Assembly: GCA_028281765.1 (NCBI GenBank)
Contig: JANQJF010000050.1
Span: 124,001 to 188,000, forward strand
Origin: Planctomycetota bacterium
Lineage (GTDB): Bacteria > Planctomycetota > UBA1135 > UBA2386
Direction of reading: 5' to 3'
DNA length: 64,000 nt
The position numbers and the translations under genes are program-made. Shown piece after piece: positions 8,701 to 16,933 of the stretch (position 1 is the stretch's first letter; each line of letters starts with the position of its first letter). The notes beneath the pieces were generated by a model. The model was not told the DNA's origin, ran no database searches, and saw only the letters and a program-made list of their open reading frames with translations.

Positions 8701-10968
8701 GACACGCTGCACGCCGAGGGGCAACGTCGGTTCATCAGCTCCCTCCCGACGCACGTCCAGCGACGAATGCGCGCCGCGAGCTCGGCGCAGTTCGAGAGGG
8801 TCGACGGGCTGACGCCGACGCTCGCCGTCGACCAAGGAGCGCGATCGTACGGGTCGCGCTCGACGGTGGGTACCGTCACCGGGGTGCTCGAGGACTTACG
8901 AACGCTCTTCTCGCGCGGTTCGGACGTCGAGGGGCGTAGCGCACGCGGCTTCTCGTTCCATCACGCGGAAGGCGCCTGTCCAGAATGCGAAGGGCGTGGC
9001 GCGCGGCTGCGCTGCGACGCGGACGCTTTGGTGACCGACGCGTCGTCTCCGTTCGCGGGCGGCGCGCTCAGCGGTTCGAAAGCCGGCAAGTTCTACACGG
9101 AACACGGAGGGCAGCACCTGGCGATCCTCGAAGCGGTTGGCGGCGTGCTGGGGTTCGACTTCGCGACGCCGGTCGCGGAGCTTCCCGACGATGCGCGCGA
9201 GATCGCGCTACACGGCGCGGGCGATCGCGAATTCGACGTCGTCTGGGAGTTCGAGCGGAAGGGGCGGACGGGCACGCAGGAGCTTCGTGCGGCGTGGCTG
9301 GGCTTCTGTGGCTACGTCGACGAGGAGTTTCAGCGCAAACGCGTCGACGGTCGCGGCGACGATCTGCTGCCGTTGATGCACGAAGTCGCGTGCGACGAGT
9401 GCGAAGGAACCCGGCTCACAGCCGAGGCCCGTGAAGCGCGCGTCGATGGCACCACGCTACCTCGCCTGTGTGATCTGTCTGCCCGGGAACTGCGTGCGTG
9501 GATCGAGGCGAGCACCCATCCGCTGCTCGTCGAGACCGGTCTGGGAGAGCGCATGGTCGGCCGTCTCGGATTCTTGGAATCCCTCGGTACCGGCCACCTT
9601 CAGATCGCGCGCCGAATGCGGGACCTCTCCGCCGGCGAGGCGCAACGCGTGCGTCTGGCGAGCCAGGTCGTCGGCGGGCTCGACGGCCTGACCTACGTCT
9701 TCGACGAGCCGACGTGCGGCTTGCACGCCGCGGACGTGGGCGAGCTGATTCGCGTGCTTCGCAAGCTGTTGCGTCCGGACAACGCGGTCGTCGTGGTCGA
9801 GCACGACATGCAGGTGATCGACGCGGCCGACCACGTCGTCGAGCTCGGCCCCGGTGCTGGTCAACACGGCGGGCGGGTCGTGTTCACCGGAACGCCGGAG
9901 GAGCTCGTGGCGCATCCGGATACGTCGACGGGGCGGGCGCTCGCTTCGCATCGAGAAGGGCTGCGCCTACGAGACGCGTCGTCGTTTGGTGACGTCGTCC
10001 GATTCGAAGGTGTGAGTGCGCGCAACCTGCGAGACCTCGACGTCGAGATTCCGTGCGGAACGCTTACGGTTCTGAGCGGCGTGTCCGGAAGTGGGAAGTC
10101 GACGCTCGCCTTCGAAGTGATCGCGCGCTCCGTCGCTGCCGGTGTGCCGGTCGGATGCCACGTGATTCGCGGTCTGGACCTTTGGTCGGAGCTCGTCGAG
10201 TTCGACGCGCGACCGCTGCGGCGCAGCGCAGCCAGCGCGGTCGCCAGCGTACTCGGGCTGCAGGATGCGCTGGCGCGATGGTTCGCCGGCAGCGCGAGCG
10301 CGCGTACGCTGGGCCTCCCGGTGCGCAAGTTCTCGTGGACGCGCAAGGGTGGACGGTGTGAGGAGTGCCGCGGGTTCGGCCGTGTTCGGCTCGACATCGA
10401 TTTCCTCGGCGACCGCTGGGTCGACTGTGAGGCGTGTGAGGGACGTCGCTTCGTCGCCGAAGTCGCGCGCTGCTTTGTCGACGGCTTCGAGGTCGGTGAG
10501 CTGCTCGACGTCGAGATCGTCGAACTGCGCGACAGGACTACGAGCGCGCCCGGCGAGGTCGGTGCCGCGCTGGACGCGCTGATCGGCGTCGGACTGGGCT
10601 ACCTGTCACTCGGCGCGGGAACCGACCGACTCTCCGGGGGAGAACTGCAGCGATTGCGGCTGGCTCGCGAGCTCGCCGTTGCCGGTGGAGGGGAGCCGCG
10701 CTTGATCGTGCTCGACGAGCCGACGAGCGGCCTTCACGCCGAGGATGTCCGGCCCTTGTGTGAAGCGCTCCGCGGGTTCGTCGATGTGGGACACACGGTC
10801 TTGGTCATCGAGCACGACCTCGCCGTGATCGCGCAGGCGGATTTCGTCATCGATCTCGGCCCCGGTTCGGGGCGGGAAGGCGGACGAGTCGTCGCGTCCG
10901 GTTCACCGCGACGTATCGCGGAATCGGAATCCTCGACCGGGCGAGAGCTCGCCCGGCGATCCGTGTAA
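5707..10968 (+). CDS. uvrA: Double-length UvrA (four ABC ATPase modules)
   Basis: At 1753 residues this is nearly twice a standard UvrA (about 940). Four UvrA-type ABC modules follow one another, each with a Walker A motif (catalytic lysines at 37, 647, 993, 1464), an ABC signature (STGELQR, LSGGEAQR, SAGEAQR, LSGGELQR) and a Walker B (LDEPGTG, LDEPANG, FDEPTCG, LDEPTSG). Modules 1-2 and 3-4 each look like one UvrA. UvrA zinc-binding CxxC pairs are present in all four, including the KGGRCE zinc finger in modules 2 and 4. Module 1 retains the UvrB-binding domain (LLAP, then IDG and a KQRHSI-like segment). Module 3 jumps from the ATPase core almost directly to the zinc/insertion region, so the second half lacks it. 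UvrA recognises DNA lesions and loads UvrB in nucleotide excision repair. This form probably works as an intramolecular dimer. Confidence 0.9.
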   Translation: MGRLTLRDARAHNLDGIDVEFPHDQIVAFTGVSGSGKSSLAFDTIYRAAERRYFEAFSGHARRLVARLERPRVGSIDGLRPALALAQRRGTIGPRSTVATLSEMWAPLRVLFARVGVPHCHECGAELAAGSARSIAQRIASRFVGRTIRLLAPAVEGHRGEQRAAVEQWRALGCEQVWIDGAITSSEAPPNLDPKQRHSIAGVIGEVEAAEPVREDLTRGVERALRLGGGVVLVLTDEERDPARFSTKTVCPACDAPGVEIGPRLFSFNSPYGACSECAGSGVEDQVDPDLIVADPSKSLRGGALVPTTPTGYIVYTQVTIDVLDTVCREHGFSVDDAWESLTDEQRGVIWFGSERIEVPFGKHPLESRLKWKGITARPREVGYYRGIVTTIREILARGRNKNALRFARTAPCASCGGTRLRSEALAVTIGNRSIADLARLEVRELLARLADRRFDSADGALVSPLVDLLVTRGRTLDQLGLGSLTLDRSADSLSTGELQRVRLANQVAADLSGMLYVLDEPGTGMHAEDRASLYALLGRLRDRGNTVLVVEHDPESMARADWLVGVGPGAGRAGGKLLFSGPPDAGDNVAMRAALAGQHDRKLGVPREPRGQLVVRNARAHNLQGIDVEFHLGCANAVTGVSGAGKSTLVAAILGRALLRATGTRASEPGAHDGIDGIDAVDKCVFVDGAPIGRTPRSNAATYTGLFDSVRALLAAEPAAKAAGLTKSHFSFNTKGGRCEACEGAGAASVSMHGLAPHLVECAACRGDRFGAAVLGVRHRGKNVKEILDLTIEDAATLFADAKKVMAFLDALLRVGLGYLTLGQPASTLSGGEAQRVKLARELARPTRGHAVYVLDEPANGLAPSDVELLAAVFDGLVEDGHTVVFVEHQPQLIARADRVIDLGPGSGVDGGRLAAVGSPAEIAETSDSATGSALARWLRRPESHVARVRAIGSAPEKTELIGASTHNLRGVDVAFPRGALSVVTGVSGSGKSSLVFDTLHAEGQRRFISSLPTHVQRRMRAASSAQFERVDGLTPTLAVDQGARSYGSRSTVGTVTGVLEDLRTLFSRGSDVEGRSARGFSFHHAEGACPECEGRGARLRCDADALVTDASSPFAGGALSGSKAGKFYTEHGGQHLAILEAVGGVLGFDFATPVAELPDDAREIALHGAGDREFDVVWEFERKGRTGTQELRAAWLGFCGYVDEEFQRKRVDGRGDDLLPLMHEVACDECEGTRLTAEAREARVDGTTLPRLCDLSARELRAWIEASTHPLLVETGLGERMVGRLGFLESLGTGHLQIARRMRDLSAGEAQRVRLASQVVGGLDGLTYVFDEPTCGLHAADVGELIRVLRKLLRPDNAVVVVEHDMQVIDAADHVVELGPGAGQHGGRVVFTGTPEELVAHPDTSTGRALASHREGLRLRDASSFGDVVRFEGVSARNLRDLDVEIPCGTLTVLSGVSGSGKSTLAFEVIARSVAAGVPVGCHVIRGLDLWSELVEFDARPLRRSAASAVASVLGLQDALARWFAGSASARTLGLPVRKFSWTRKGGRCEECRGFGRVRLDIDFLGDRWVDCEACEGRRFVAEVARCFVDGFEVGELLDVEIVELRDRTTSAPGEVGAALDALIGVGLGYLSLGAGTDRLSGGELQRLRLARELAVAGGGEPRLIVLDEPTSGLHAEDVRPLCEALRGFVDVGHTVLVIEHDLAVIAQADFVIDLGPGSGREGGRVVASGSPRRIAESESSTGRELARRSV

Positions 10969-10979
10969 GGTCCCGAGTC

Positions 10980-13022
10980 ATGATGCGGATGGTTGCGATC
11001 GTGATGGCGATGGTGTCCGGCGGCGGGCCGCTTCTCGGGCAACAGCAACAACCGCGAGTCCGAATCGAGGACGAGATCCGGCGGAATCTGCTTCGCGAAC
11101 AGCTCAATGCGAGCACGACCGTGGCCGACTACGCGCTGCCCGAGGCCTTCGTCATCGGGTTCGTCGATCGCATTCTGCAGGCGTCGTTTCGGGAGCGCGC
11201 GTATCGCGTCGCGGGGATCGGCGGTGGCCGCGCGCCGGCGCAGGCGTCGGTCCGCGGTGCGGAGCTGCCGTATCGACTCCTCGACATGTTCGATGCTCCC
11301 GCCGTCGAGCAGCCGGAGGGCTGTCCGGAGTTCCGTGGGTTTCGTTACCCGTTCGACTCGAAGAGCAAGTTCGTTCAACCCCGTCCCAACGTCGAGACTC
11401 CGCGCGTCGCCAAGTCGCTGGCTCGGACCGGGTTGGTCGCCACGACCGCGGGTGTCTTGCATCGGCAGCGCGTAGTCGCGGGCCTCGATTCGGTCGAGGA
11501 TGCCGAGGTGTACCTCGTGCACGCCGGAGTTCCGGTGGACCTGCTGGGGTGCTTCGCCGACGACGGACGTGTCGAGACGGTGTTGCGTCGTCTCCTCGCT
11601 CGCATCGACGCCGGTGTCGCGCTCGACGGCCTCATCGAGGAAGCGGCGAAGTGGTCGTTCTCGTATCGTGCGTCCGAGTCGACGTTCCGGCCGACGTACG
11701 AAGACGGGGGCGACGCCGTTGCGGCAGTCCGCGTACAGCTGCCGCGCGGAGACTACTGGGCAGGCCGGCCCGACGGTGGGGCCATGGATCTGGCGGAGCA
11801 GCTCCTGGTCGCCAGCCCGGACACCCAGTTCGTGATTCAAGTCGCGATCGAACACGCGGGCGTCGTCGATCGCGCCCTACGCGCCCGGCCCGAGTTGGGC
11901 CCGAGTCGGATCACCGTCGTGCCGCACGGGTTCGCGATCGACCAGTGGGCACAGGACAACGGCAAGGCCGGGTCGGTCGTCGATGGCGATAGGCGCATCG
12001 CCGCAACGCTTGTGCCGCGCTTCGCGAGTCGTCGAGAAGACGCCTCCCGCTACGTGCCCGGGGAGAATCACGCGCTCGCGGACCTCGCGGCGCACGGACA
12101 CCGACTCGTCCCGAGTTCGCTGCTCTTCCAAGGTGGCGACCTCTTGTTCGTGAGGGACCCTTTGACAAAGCGTGATCTCCTGATCGTCGGCGAAGCCGAG
12201 GTGCTCCGAAACGTCGCGCTCGGACTGCGACGCGAGGAGGCGGTCGAAGCGCTGCGGATCGAATTCGGCGCGGACGCGTGCGTCGTGTTGCCGACACTTT
12301 CGTTCCACATCGATTACGACGTGACGTTTCGTCGAGTCGGAGAGTCCCTCGTCGCCTTCGTGAACGACGTCGAAGCGGGTCGGCGCGCGGTCCTCGAGTC
12401 CGTGCTCCAGTCGCTCGGGGCCGCGGGTCTGAGTGAGGAGCTGCGCGACGCAGCACTCGAGCATCTGCGCAAGGGCCGGCACCTCGCGATGCTGCACGCC
12501 ATCGGGGGCTTCCTCGGCAAGCAGTACGACCGCAACGGCGCGTTCGGCGCCGAGTTCTTGCGGAAGATCGAGCCGGAGAACCCGATGCGTGCTCTCGGCA
12601 CCTTCGCCCGCCTGATGGTCGCGCTCGAGTGGACGGAGTTCCTCGTCGTCAAGCCGACGGACAAATCACGGTTCGGGTGGCGCCCCGCACTGATGCGGAG
12701 CTTCGATCGCCAGGTCGCTGCCGGCGCCGCATACCGACGAGTGCTGGAGGCCGCAGGCTGCAAGGTCGTCGGTGTTCCGGGTCTGGTCGCGGGTGCGCAG
12801 GGCTGCTCCGCGATCAACGGCGTGCAGACGGAGAAGGCCTACTGGATGCCGACCTACGGCGGCGCGCTTCAAGGTCTCGACTCCGCGGCGCAGCGCGCGT
12901 TCGAATCCGTGCTCGGACGCGATGTCGCGGTGGTGCCGATTCGCGCATGGGAGAGCCAGCATCGGCAGGGAGCCGTCCACTGCTCGGTCGCGGTCTATCC
13001 GCGACGCCTCGAGTTGCGCTGA
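10980..13022 (+). CDS. Secreted pentein-fold protein (arginine/agmatine deiminase-like)
   Basis: This 680-residue protein has a short signal peptide (about 1-21, ending LLGQ) and begins 11 nt after uvrA. The second half carries motifs of the guanidino-group-modifying (pentein) superfamily. WAQDNG resembles the WxRDxGP strand of agmatine and peptidylarginine deiminases. FQGGD resembles their E/N-G-G turn. HIDYD (His443, Asp445) matches the catalytic HxD. GAVHCSVAVYP near the C-terminus supplies His667 and Cys668 at the position of the nucleophilic cysteine. Known members deiminate or transfer amidino groups of arginine derivatives via a covalent Cys intermediate. The order of motifs supports an active enzyme, probably extracytoplasmic, but peptidyl-arginine versus small-molecule specificity is unknown. 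A second ATG at codon 2 is an equally possible start. Confidence 0.65.
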   Translation: MMRMVAIVMAMVSGGGPLLGQQQQPRVRIEDEIRRNLLREQLNASTTVADYALPEAFVIGFVDRILQASFRERAYRVAGIGGGRAPAQASVRGAELPYRLLDMFDAPAVEQPEGCPEFRGFRYPFDSKSKFVQPRPNVETPRVAKSLARTGLVATTAGVLHRQRVVAGLDSVEDAEVYLVHAGVPVDLLGCFADDGRVETVLRRLLARIDAGVALDGLIEEAAKWSFSYRASESTFRPTYEDGGDAVAAVRVQLPRGDYWAGRPDGGAMDLAEQLLVASPDTQFVIQVAIEHAGVVDRALRARPELGPSRITVVPHGFAIDQWAQDNGKAGSVVDGDRRIAATLVPRFASRREDASRYVPGENHALADLAAHGHRLVPSSLLFQGGDLLFVRDPLTKRDLLIVGEAEVLRNVALGLRREEAVEALRIEFGADACVVLPTLSFHIDYDVTFRRVGESLVAFVNDVEAGRRAVLESVLQSLGAAGLSEELRDAALEHLRKGRHLAMLHAIGGFLGKQYDRNGAFGAEFLRKIEPENPMRALGTFARLMVALEWTEFLVVKPTDKSRFGWRPALMRSFDRQVAAGAAYRRVLEAAGCKVVGVPGLVAGAQGCSAINGVQTEKAYWMPTYGGALQGLDSAAQRAFESVLGRDVAVVPIRAWESQHRQGAVHCSVAVYPRRLELR

Positions 13023-13064
13023 CGCTGGTTGGCCGGTGCCCGGCCAATCGAATACCGTGCGGGC

Positions 13065-13829
13065 ATGCACACGAAGGGAAGGTTCCTGTGGATCGTTCCG
13101 TACCTCGCGTTTGCGTGGTTCGGACTCACCGCCTGCGCCGGCGTGACGACCGACTCCGCGACGACGTTGGTCGTGGGTTCGGATCTCGACAACATGCCGT
13201 TCGCCGGAGTCGATCGCGAAGGCGCGCCGATCGGGCGAGACGTCGAGATGATGGCGGCGGTCGCGGCGCGGCTCGGAATGGAGCTCGAGTGGCGTCGCAT
13301 GCCGTTCGACGCGCTGCTCGCGGCCGCCGAGTCCGGTGAGGTCGACGTCGTCTGTGCGACGATCGGTGTCACGCCCGAACGCGCCGAGCGCGTCGCGTTC
13401 TCGCGGCCCTATTTCGAAACCGCGATCGCGGCGGTCGTGCGCGATCGTGAGGGGGCGCCGAAGTCACTCGCGGAACTCGAGGGTCGACGCGTGGCCGCCG
13501 GTCGGGGCACGACGTCCGAGCGCGCGGTGCGCCAGCGACTGTCGGGAGCCACGCCGGTGTTCGAGAACAAAGACGGCTTGTCGGGCTCGGAGCGACTCGA
13601 TCGTGGAGAGGTCGATGCGCTCGTCATGGACGGGCCGGCGGCGGATGCGCTCGTCGCCGCGAGCGGCGGTGCTCTGCGCCGGATCGGCGAGGACCTGGAT
13701 GCCGAGCGCTACGCTCTCGTCGTGTCGCCGCGGAGACGAGACCTCGTGCCGGGGATCGACGAGTGCATCACGGAGATGCAGCGATCCGGGTTCATGCGGC
13801 GTCTGGACGAGCGCTACCGACTGCGCTGA
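13065..13829 (+). CDS. Family 3 extracellular solute-binding lipoprotein
   Basis: This 254-residue protein has a lipoprotein signal with lipobox LTAC (Cys24) and then a full periplasmic binding protein type II fold. The landmarks of family 3 (amino-acid ABC transporter binding proteins) are present: TLVVGSDLDNMPFAG at the start, FDALLAAAESGEVDVVCATIGVTPERA, and FSRPYFETAIAAVV. The ATG at 13065 is preferred over an upstream in-frame TTG because it begins the lipoprotein signal. No permease or ATPase gene lies nearby, so it may serve a distant transporter or act as a sensor. It follows the pentein protein by 42 nt, and a guanidino or amino-acid ligand is a guess from that. Confidence 0.85.
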   Translation: MHTKGRFLWIVPYLAFAWFGLTACAGVTTDSATTLVVGSDLDNMPFAGVDREGAPIGRDVEMMAAVAARLGMELEWRRMPFDALLAAAESGEVDVVCATIGVTPERAERVAFSRPYFETAIAAVVRDREGAPKSLAELEGRRVAAGRGTTSERAVRQRLSGATPVFENKDGLSGSERLDRGEVDALVMDGPAADALVAASGGALRRIGEDLDAERYALVVSPRRRDLVPGIDECITEMQRSGFMRRLDERYRLR

Positions 13830-13915
13830 GAGTTGCGGGATTCGGGGTCGATCCGGGCCCTTTCGCGCGCGTCGCCGTATGATCGCGGCGTTGCAATCCT
13901 GATCCGAGGAACCCC

Positions 13916-15094
13916 ATGAGAATCCTGCTCACGACGTGTGCGATCGGTGCGTTCGCGACCTCGCACTCTTCCGACCCGGGTGATCCGCCGAAGTTCGCGG
14001 CGCCCGTCCAGCTCGAGGCCGGTGGTGCGGTGGTGGCGACCGAAGAGCCCGGCTATGCGTCTCCGTGCCTCCACGATGTAGATGGCGATGGCCACAAGGA
14101 TCTCGTCGTCGGCCAGTTCGCCGGCGGCAAGATGAAGATCTATCGCGGCAACGAGGACGGCGAGTTCCTCGCGGGTGAATGGCTCGAAGCCGGCGGAGAG
14201 ATCGCCGAAGTTCCGGGCGTGTGGTGATGCACCTCCTCGACTCCACAGTTCGTGGATCTCAATGGTGACGGCCACATCGACATCCTGTCGGGTTCGTACT
14301 CGCGCATGGACCAAGACATGGCGGGTCTGTTCCAGGTGCTCTGGGGCAAGAAGGGCGGCGGTTTCGAGAAGGCTGCCGCGCTCGAAGGCACCGATGGCGA
14401 GCCGCTGATCATCCAAGCCGGTAAGGAGAACGTGACCGACAAGATCTGCACGCGGCCGACCGCGGTGGATCTCGACGGTGACGGTCATCTCGATATCGTG
14501 TCCGGCAACTTCAGCGGGACGTTCGCGTTCTTCAAGGGGCACGGCGACGGCAAGTTCGAGCCGAAGAACACGTGGCTCGACGCCGACGGCTCGAAGATGC
14601 AAGTCCGTTCGCACAGCGATCCGTGCTTCGTCGACTGGGACGGGGACGCGGACTACGACCTCGTGACCGGTTCGGCCGAAGGCGGCGCGTATCTCTACCT
14701 GAACGAGGGCTCTGCGAAGCAGGTGAAGTTCGGTGCCGCCATCGAGCTGCTGAAGCCCGCGGGTCATCAGCGCGGTGAGATGGTGTTCGGTGACGAGCAC
14801 ATCACCGGTCCTCAGGCCGACACCCGGGTCTTCGTCTCGGACGTCAATGGCGACGGCAAGCACGATCTGTTGATCGGCGACGCCGTGCGGCTGAACTACC
14901 CGGCCGAGGGTCTCACCGAGAAGCAGTGCCGCGCGAAGCTCGAGGAGTGGGACGCGGAGTTCCAGAAGCTCGCCGAGGCGTCGCAGGGCGACGACGAGAG
15001 TGCGCGCGAGAAGATGTCGAAGCACTACAAGGCACGCGGCAAGATCGTGCAGATGAAGGGCACCGGCCACGTCTGGGTGCTCTACCAGAAGTAG
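13916..15094 (+). CDS. FG-GAP/VCBS repeat selenoprotein A (in-frame TGA read as selenocysteine, inferred)
   Basis: Read through the TGA at 14225-14227, this frame encodes 392 residues with selenocysteine at position 104 in the motif Trp-Sec-Cys. A GAGGA lies 5 nt before the ATG. An N-terminal signal-like segment is followed by FG-GAP/VCBS blades with calcium-binding-like DVDGDGHKDLVV, DLNGDGHIDIL, DLDGDGHLDIV and DVNGDGKHDLLI motifs on both sides of the TGA. The propeller is therefore continuous across it. The frame does not change, no plausible start with an RBS lies just downstream, and the convergent homologue at 16934-18226 carries TGA at the equivalent place. A SECIS-like hairpin follows. 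Function is unknown: an exported beta-propeller with a Sec-Cys redox pair is suggested. The DUF2911 gene follows after 2 nt. The alternative is a nonsense-mutated pseudogene. Confidence 0.8.
14225..14267 (+). promoter_or_regulatory. In-frame UGA and SECIS-like hairpin of selenoprotein A
   Basis: The TGA (14225-14227) is followed after 19 nt by the loop AGUUC (14247-14251). The loop is closed by UCCAC/GUGGA (14242-14246 with 14252-14256), extended by GA/UC across a single bulged C. A second stem CACC/GGUG (14230-14233 with 14264-14267) lies outside a 5x5 internal loop. Bacterial SECIS elements sit inside the coding region just after the UGA, with a small apical loop having G among its first two bases. 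This one has G at loop position 2. Confidence 0.7.
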
Positions 15095-15096
15095 TC

Positions 15097-15687
15097 ATGC
15101 GCAACTCCCTGAAGCACTGGGCCACGCCGTTGGCGCTGTCGATTTGGGCTCTGATCGCGGTGCCCGGCTCCGAGCCGCGCACCGTCGTCGAGCCCGCTGA
15201 GGCGGCCGCCGCCACCCCGTTCCATCCGCACTTCCCGAAGACGCTCGAGTGTCGCGTGTCGCGCGACCTCACGGTCACCGTGCGGTATCAGACGGTGACG
15301 TTCGACAAAGCGGGGGCGAAGAAGATGAAGCCCGGCCAGGCTTGGCATCTGGCCGGCGCCGCTTTCGAGACGTCCAAGGATCTCGTCGTCGGCGGCCAGG
15401 CCGTCGCGGCGGGCAAGTACGCGCTCAGCGCGCGTAAGGCGAAGGGCGGCAAGTGGCAGCTGACGCTGCACGAAGGGCGTGGCTTCAGTCGGCCGGGCCA
15501 AGACGCGATCGAGCTCGAAACCGAGTTCGACGGCAAGTCGACGCTCTATGAGCACATGAACATCGACGTGCAGCCGGCCGGTGACAAGGACAACACGGCG
15601 CTGCACCTCGAGGTGCGCTTCGATGAGATGCTCGCGCGCGCCCTGATCGAGGTCCCGAAGGCGGACAAGAAGCAGAGTGATCGCTGA
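15097..15687 (+). CDS. DUF2911-domain exported protein
   Basis: This 196-residue protein has an N-terminal hydrophobic signal (about 8-25) and a single domain matching DUF2911. The recognisable pieces are PGQAWHLAGAAFETSKDLVVGGQAVAAGKYAL and a WQLTLHEG strand. Those features (ATT/AAxFExxKDVxVxGKxxxAGKYxL) recur in this family. No enzymatic role is known for DUF2911. The ATG lies 2 nt after the stop of selenoprotein A, and its 3' end overlaps the TlpA-like gene by 11 nt. The three are almost certainly co-translated, linking this protein to the selenoprotein and thioredoxin. Confidence 0.75.
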   Translation: MRNSLKHWATPLALSIWALIAVPGSEPRTVVEPAEAAAATPFHPHFPKTLECRVSRDLTVTVRYQTVTFDKAGAKKMKPGQAWHLAGAAFETSKDLVVGGQAVAAGKYALSARKAKGGKWQLTLHEGRGFSRPGQDAIELETEFDGKSTLYEHMNIDVQPAGDKDNTALHLEVRFDEMLARALIEVPKADKKQSDR

Positions 15688-16924
15688 TCGCTTTCGCGTC
15701 GCGCTCGTAGCGATCGCACTCTCGGCTTGGGGGTGCGACGCATCCGAGCCGATCGTGCCGCTCGCGGGCAAGTGGCGTGCGGTCCTCGAGTCGCCGGGCG
15801 GTGAGCTGCCGTTCACGCTGCTCGTCGAGACGGCGGGCACGAGCGTCGACGCGTGGATCACGAACGGCGCCGAACGGATTCGGGTCGGACCGTCGCGTCT
15901 CGACGGCGCGAACCTCGAGATCGATCTGCCGCCGTATCGCTCGCGCATCGTCGCGACGGTTTCGGATGGTGGGGCCCGTTTGGCGGGCAAGTGGCAGCGG
16001 CACAAAGGTGCCGGATGGGTCACGGAGCTGCCGATCTTGGCGCTGCGCAGCGACGCGCCGAGATTCGCGGCGCCCACGGACGAGCCGGATGCCGCGGTCC
16101 TCGACGGTATCGCGGGTCGCTGGCGCGTCGACTTCTCGTCGAGTGACGACTACGCGGTCGGCGAGTTCTCCGTGGCATCGAACGGGCTCGCGATCGGGAC
16201 CTTCCTGACGACGGTCGGGGACTACCGTTACCTCGCGGGTCGGGTTCGCGAGCGAACCTTGCACCTGTCGTGTTTCGACGGTGCCCACGCGTTCTTGTTT
16301 CGTGCCGATCTCGTGCAGAATGGGACGCTTCGTGGCGACTTCTGGTCGCGCGGCTCCTGGCACGAAACCTGGACCGCGCGCAAGGATGCAGACGTCGAGT
16401 TGCCCGACGCGTTCGGGCTCACGCGTTGGACGGGCTCGGTCGCGCTCGGCGAGCTCTCGTACCCGGACGTCGACGGCAAACAGCGTCGTCTCGACGACCC
16501 CGCGTTCGCTGGGCGGGCTCGGTTGTTCGTCGTCTTCGGAACCTGGTGTCCGAATTGCTCGGATCTGACGGACCTGCTCGTCGAGCTTCACGGTCGATAC
16601 CGCGACGAGGGTCTGTCGATCGTCGGGCTGGCCTTCGAGTTCGGTGACGACGCCGAGGAACGGCGCAACGCGGTGCGGGCGTACATGGCGCACAAGAGTG
16701 CGACCTGGCCGGTCTTGATCGCCGGACCTACCGACAAGAAGCGCGCCGGCGAAGCGTTCCCGCTGATCGATCGGGTGCTCTCCTACCCGACGACGATCTT
16801 CATGGATCGCGGCGGCCGGGTGGACTCCATCTACACGGGCTTCAGCGGCCCGGCGACGGGGCCGCGGCACGAGGAACTCGAAGGACGCTTCGAGTCGATC
16901 GTGCAGCGGTTGTTACGGGACTGA
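15677..16924 (+). CDS. TlpA-like thioredoxin lipoprotein with N-terminal beta domain
   Basis: This 415-residue protein starts at GTG inside the 3' end of the DUF2911 gene (11-nt overlap). A lipoprotein-like signal (AWGC, about residue 20) is followed by about 230 residues of beta-rich sequence with two similar halves, each centred on a GKW/GRW strand. A TlpA/ResA thioredoxin fold occupies about 270-415. The active site CPNC has Cys291 and Cys294, and the cis-proline loop is SYPTTIF. TlpA proteins are membrane-tethered periplasmic disulfide reductases or oxidases. Placement between two putative Sec-Cys proteins suggests that it could be their redox partner; that is inference from context. It ends 9 nt from the convergent selenoprotein B gene. 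Confidence 0.85.
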   Translation: MIADRFRVALVAIALSAWGCDASEPIVPLAGKWRAVLESPGGELPFTLLVETAGTSVDAWITNGAERIRVGPSRLDGANLEIDLPPYRSRIVATVSDGGARLAGKWQRHKGAGWVTELPILALRSDAPRFAAPTDEPDAAVLDGIAGRWRVDFSSSDDYAVGEFSVASNGLAIGTFLTTVGDYRYLAGRVRERTLHLSCFDGAHAFLFRADLVQNGTLRGDFWSRGSWHETWTARKDADVELPDAFGLTRWTGSVALGELSYPDVDGKQRRLDDPAFAGRARLFVVFGTWCPNCSDLTDLLVELHGRYRDEGLSIVGLAFEFGDDAEERRNAVRAYMAHKSATWPVLIAGPTDKKRAGEAFPLIDRVLSYPTTIFMDRGGRVDSIYTGFSGPATGPRHEELEGRFESIVQRLLRD

Positions 16925-16933
16925 GTCGCGCGC

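Noticed and set aside
14252..15094. The downstream part of selenoprotein A as a separate gene starting at the ATG or GTG after the TGA
   Set aside because: It has no Shine-Dalgarno or signal peptide, and it would begin inside an FG-GAP blade. The same interruption at the homologous point in the convergent gene makes two independent splits unlikely.
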